NCBI RefSeq assembly: GCF_000485595.1
Contig: NW_014579015.1
Coordinates: 17,368-38,484, forward strand
Source: Priapulus caudatus
Taxonomy: Eukaryota; Priapulida; Priapulimorpha; Priapulimorphida; Priapulidae
Length of the DNA: 21,117 nt
Direction of reading: 5' to 3'
The notes under the pieces were generated by a model. The model was given only the letters and a program-made list of their open reading frames with translations. It did no database searches and was not told where the DNA came from. Positions 17,883 to 21,117 of this stretch are shown piece by piece. Made by a program: the position numbers and the translations under genes. Position 1 is the stretch's first letter. Each line of letters begins with the position of its first letter.

Positions 17883-18080
17883 TATAGATGTGTAGTACAT
17901 GCAACTATAATATTAATGCACATGAACATTTAAACCAGTAAGTTGATATTATTTTATTATAACATTATCGGCACAGTAAACGTTCTATACAGTTTCCCTT
18001 GACAAACAAATTTACAGAAATTGTAATTATCTATAGTATATATATTACTAATATTAAAATCCACCGTAGCTCGAGAAAGC

Positions 18081-18112
<32 letters not shown>

Positions 18113-18133
18113 CACACGCACACACGCACGCAC
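18081..18133. repeat. (ACGC)n microsatellite
   Basis: About seven pure ACGC units followed by ACAC/ACGC alternation. Same motif as 6461-6487. Confidence 0.92.
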
Positions 18134-18189
18134 AGACGATCCCCAGAGACAGGACACTGCAGGTTAATACTGAATGCTGCGCGGTGATT

Positions 18190-18490
18190 ACAGGTGTAAT
18201 GACAGAGAGATGCCGCCAGCTAATGATGCAAATCATTGCTAAATTACATGGTAAATCACAGGTAAACTGCGAGTAGTATACCTGGTAGCTTGCGGGTAGC
18301 TGACAGCGGGCGAGTCAACGACAGACGCTGCGTGACATCACACGAATGCCGTCTGAACACTAGGTGAACGACATGAGAATACTGAATGCCTGCCGAATGA
18401 CACAGGGGAAGGCCAGATTCATCATGAGAATAGCAGACGAATCCCACATCGGGGGAATACCAGTGGAATTACACGGAAATCACACGTGTA
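18190..18490. repeat. Possible ancient 11-12-bp repeat with an octamer site
   Basis: GGTAAATCACA, GGTAAACTGCG, AGTAGTATACC, GGTAGCTTGCG and GGTAGCTGACA follow in register at about 18250-18305. Later GAATGCCGTCT, GAACACTAGGT, GAATGCCTGCC, GAATGACACAGG, GGAATACCA, GGAATTACAC and GGAAATCACAC keep a similar step to 18485. At 18226-18233 is a perfect octamer ATGCAAAT inside the dyad AATGAT-GCAA-ATCATT. The periodicity is visible by eye but diverged. Confidence 0.45.
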
Positions 18491-18508
18491 TGATGGTGAA
18501 GCAGGCAG

Positions 18509-18808
18509 AGCGGTAGCGTGTGAGGGGAAGGGGTAAGGGGAAGGGGCAACTGCCCCTCATATGCTGAAAAAAAAACACACAATAATCATCATAATAACTG
18601 CAGATAACCGCAAAATAAATGTAACAGATACTAGAACAGAATTATCACCCCCCCCACCCCAACCCCGCAGCCAACACCACCCCCAAAGCTCACCATCTCA
18701 TCCTACGTGTAATTTGTTTCTCCAAACCTTTAGAGAACCAATCCTAAATGGCATTACTAAATTAGGTGACAAAATTTTTGCTCCCGCCCGAATTCTCCGG
18801 CTACGACC
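18509..18808 (-). mobile_element. MITE-like element, - orientation (same family as 9463)
   Basis: Read on the - strand it begins GGTCGTAGCCGGAGAATTCG, has an AT-rich centre, and ends with a GGGGCAGTTGCCCC module followed by TTCCCCTTACCCC and GCTACCGC. This is the same order as the element at 9463-9733 (GGCCGTAGGCTG start, GGGGGCAGCTGCCCCC module, CCCCTCCCCC, CTACGGCC end). Terminal repeats here are weaker. No transposase; orientation is opposite to the first copy. Confidence 0.5.
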
Positions 18809-18842
18809 TAGGACACGCCGGAATAAGTGTCAGCGGAATGAG

Positions 18843-19430
18843 TGACGTCACCACTAACGGGGCGACACTAGTACGTCTGCTGTGACGATCACAGCTGACA
18901 CCATACCGCGTTTGTGACAGCGCGGTTAACGGTGGGTCACACGCGTGTTCGACATGGCGGCGTGTAGAACAGGAACCAATGCGTCTCATCCCTGGCTCGA
19001 ACACGAGCTTTCGACCTTGAGTGTCCTCTGATAGGAATACGTTTAACGTGTGAGTGATGGCATATTTCACTCTCACAGGAGCCGAGCGATTATGAGATGC
19101 TAACTTCCATCGAGATGTGTTAAAACACACCTGTGCCACATGACGAGATCTTTGTCTCGAACATTTCGCGCGCGAAACGTGATTATTGCATTAAATGGCG
19201 CGTCACGGATTTACAGACAGACGCGCTGTCCGAATAGCGCGTTTTGATTGGCTGGCGGTGGAGTGACGTACATCGGCGAGATATTTCACAGCGCTCTTAT
19301 CTCGCAGCGAGCGTTTATCTCATACATAGACTAGTACGTGAACGTAACCGCTGCTGCTGAATGCCAGCGAATCAGCGCCGCAGCGGAAAACATCATGATT
19401 CAGATTATCTGCAACGTGATAAGAATTTAC
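18843..19430. promoter_or_regulatory. CpG-rich candidate promoter/enhancer region
   Basis: Motifs in order: CRE TGACGTCA (18843-18850), a YY1-like CATGGCGGC near 18954, CCAAT near 18976, a perfect E2F-type palindrome TTTCGCGCGCGAAA (19164-19177), TGGCGCG near 19196, an inverted CCAAT (ATTGG, about 19247), TGACGTA near 19263, and paired GATA-type words (CTTATCTC, TTTATCTC) near 19296-19322. The density of TATA-less promoter motifs with abundant CpG suggests a proximal promoter. No adjoining exon is recognised on either strand; the 112-codon - strand frame at 18801-19139 lacks an ATG start. Confidence 0.4.
19164..19177. promoter_or_regulatory. E2F palindrome
   Basis: TTTCGCGCGCGAAA is a perfect 14-bp palindrome, extendable to 20 bp (19161-19180) with one mismatched pair. 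It contains back-to-back TTTCGCGC half-sites of the E2F/DP type. Confidence 0.5.
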
Positions 19431-19720
19431 ACACTGTCTCATGACGCGACGGGATTAACCGCTCCCGTGATTGCCGCAAGTCTAAGCCCACGTTGCTAAA
19501 CAGATTACCGCCACCGCTAGCGAAACTTCTCACCAAGAATTGTTATATCCAACATCACGTCTGCCACCAGCCGTACTGCCAGCCCCGTCACTGCTAGTCA
19601 CAGTACTAGCCTAAGCATTACCACTATTAATAATCGTAGTAACACCCCCGCGAAATCGCTAGCATGCCTAGCTGAATTGCTACCGATGTTAGCTACCTAG
19701 CCTCAGCAGTAGTGCTACCT
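19431..19720. other. Unique sequence grading into the 69-bp repeat
   Basis: No gene is supported. Repeated CTAGC, GCTAGC and CACTGCTAG words from 19500 on resemble degraded parts of the minisatellite that follows. Confidence 0.4.
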
Positions 19721-19990
19721 CTGTTAGCTGATTCATCAATAATGCTAGCTACCCGTACATCGGCTGTAGTAGCTGATTCGCTACCAACGCTATCCACCCG
19801 CACATCGCGCTCGCCTGTGGTGATGCCAGTATCACCACTGCTAGCTAATTCGCTAGCAGTGATACCCACCCGCATTTGCATGCCTGCATCGGTACATGTG
19901 CTGCCTCTGCTAGCTAATTCGTTAGCAGTTGTAGCTACCTGCACTTTCGTGCTTGCATCGGCACGTGTGCTGCCTCTGCTAGCTAATTCG
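19721..19990. repeat. 69-bp minisatellite around CTAGCTAATTCG
   Basis: The anchor word (T/G/C)TAGCT(G/A)ATT starts at 19724, 19769, 19841, 19910 and 19979, giving steps of 45, 72, 69 and 69. All steps are multiples of three, so a + strand frame (19712-19993) stays open with a repeated Leu-Pro-Leu-Leu-Ala-Asn-Ser motif, and a - strand frame stays open too. Without a flanking splice signal or known domain I call it a repeat, not a gene. The last unit abuts copy B. Confidence 0.7.
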
Positions 19991-19995
19991 TAATT

Positions 19996-21117
19996 TAAAC
20001 TGTAACATCATTGCACACGTCTATGTAATGTTTAATTGTTACGAAGTTAGTTTTGGGGAGGGTCACCAACAGTTAATGACACGCGACACATCACTGATAT
20101 TCGTGATTCCAATAACGACACTATGAGGTCAGGGCGTAAAGAATGCAACATGCACGCGCCAGTAAAAATCTGTTGGGGGGATTAGGTAAACTCTCCCATG
20201 AACATTTTTAATCTGACAGAGCTCGATGAGCTCTAGAAATCGAGTTAGAAAGTTCGAATGCATTGATATTAAGGCAGTTCTATAAGATCTTGGTGTTGGA
20301 GCGCCGGCATAATTTGGAAATATTTCCGCCAAAAATCCGCGCGTAATACTTCTCGTTTCGCGCTGTTTTATCGCTGTTTTATTAGTCGTTTTCGACCTGT
20401 TGTTCGTTGTTACATTCGTATTTATTTTTAAGTGACAAGCGATGGGCTAGCACGAACGTGTTTTCGGCTGTGCACGCGCCCAGCTAAGCATGTACAACCC
20501 CCTAACTGTGATATGTGAAGATCGTGTGATTGTTTAAATTCGTCTAGTCATGAATAATTCATTCTTTATCACCCTTAGTTATCCTCCTTGTCTCTATACG
20601 GGAAGTCGGGCAGGCTGCCCACCCACCTCAGACTTGGCCCATCGCATGCATACAGCTTGTTAATTATTGTTTATCGTGATCACTCTCCTATAATGACGAC
20701 TAGCACGCTAGTTACTTGATCAACCGCCCCTACCGCGCCTAACCACCCGCGCTTACTCCAATATAGAAGTAATTACGTGAGTCTGCTTGTCCAATTATCG
20801 CTGTTAAAATGGCTTCGTGTTGCCATCCCCCCTCGCGCATGTTACTGTGATTTCTCATCGGTAAACGCCGCGCATATTTGATGTGAGTGCGATGTGATGT
20901 TTGTGTATGTTGATGTGATGCTGATATGTATTTCTGAGAGACGATCTTCATAACTTCTCACGAGGTGTAAACATTTCGAGATAATGCTGAATATCGCATT
21001 ACAGCGCTGAAAATCCGCGAATAGAAATCTTTGAATTTTGCGACACCGTCAAATCAATTAGGAGCGTCAACTCACTATAAAATCCGTGTATTATCATCCG
21101 TGTATCATTATATATAT
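19996..21117. repeat. ~1.15-kb direct repeat, copy B (reaches window edge)
   Basis: Direct match to 13191-14367, starting at TAAACTGTAACATCAT. Differences from copy A are mostly single missing bases, giving a net shortening of about 55 bp, with few substitutions. The 30-codon frame of copy A is broken here. The AAAATGGC word (about 20807) and inner ACTAGC/GCTAGT dyad are retained. The sequence left of the start, a 69-bp minisatellite, is unlike the ATT microsatellite left of copy A. Confidence 0.85.

Noticed and set aside
18801-19139. 112-codon - strand frame
   Set aside because: It begins at GTG, not ATG, overlaps the MITE end and a CpG-rich region, and has no recognisable domain.

Overview
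The window reads as repeat-dominated, gene-poor DNA from an animal nuclear genome. There are no dense ORFs, operons, ribosome-binding sites, rRNA or tRNA genes. It has many microsatellites and minisatellites, miniature transposon-like elements, a degenerate TTAGGG-type interstitial telomeric tract, CpG that is not depleted, and metazoan-style regulatory words (CRE, CCAAT, E2F, octamer, CTCF-like). A marine invertebrate with TTAGGG telomeres is my best guess, but it is inference: no protein or rRNA marker is present to name the organism.

Layout. 1-1362: purine (GA) low-complexity DNA passing into a 63-bp minisatellite. 1596-2530: 31-bp minisatellite with a CAGCTG box per unit. 2531-3180: unsupported unique sequence with a TA tract. 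3181-6151: two direct copies of a ~0.93-kb segment set in (GA)n, separated by a 589-N gap, followed by a purine-to-pyrimidine switch at 6152. 6490-7257: unique sequence. 7258-8625: GGA-rich tract, a clean 10/20-bp GC-rich minisatellite, and a 33-bp repeat with phased CREs. 8646-8925: a hairpin (foldback) element. 8990-9062: a promoter-like motif cluster. 9463-9733: a MITE. 9796 and 12249: two CTCF-like motifs facing each other. Between these lie an AT-rich promoter-like stretch, a decayed repeat at 10636-11120 and the telomere-like tract at 11669-11772. 12300-13180: AT palindrome, GT/GC and trinucleotide microsatellites. 13191-14367: copy A of a ~1.15-kb segment that holds the only plausible short coding exon. 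14540-14852: strongly Z-DNA-prone microsatellite. 15018-16086: a heptamer GCTACAC array. 16222-17253: a kilobase GA tract. 17505-18133: GATA and ACGC microsatellites. 18190-18490: an old 11-12-bp repeat. 18509-18808: a second MITE of the same family, inverted. 18843-19430: a CpG-rich promoter-like region with a perfect E2F palindrome. 19721-19990: a 69-bp minisatellite. 19996-21117: copy B of the 13191 segment.

No gene can be annotated with confidence. The best coding candidate is a 30-codon first exon at 13653-13742, and it is weak. Several duplicated or tandem stretches (1596-2530, 5215-6151, 15018-16086, 19996-21117) are full of single-base insertions and deletions, while others (7731-8050, 11669-11772) are clean. 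This suggests patches of uncorrected long-read sequence, and part of the apparent duplication may be assembly artefact. The most interesting real structures are the 97%-matched hairpin element, the phased CRE repeat, the convergent CTCF-like pair (one beside a MITE end), the E2F/CRE/CCAAT region, and the phase-preserving telomeric tract.
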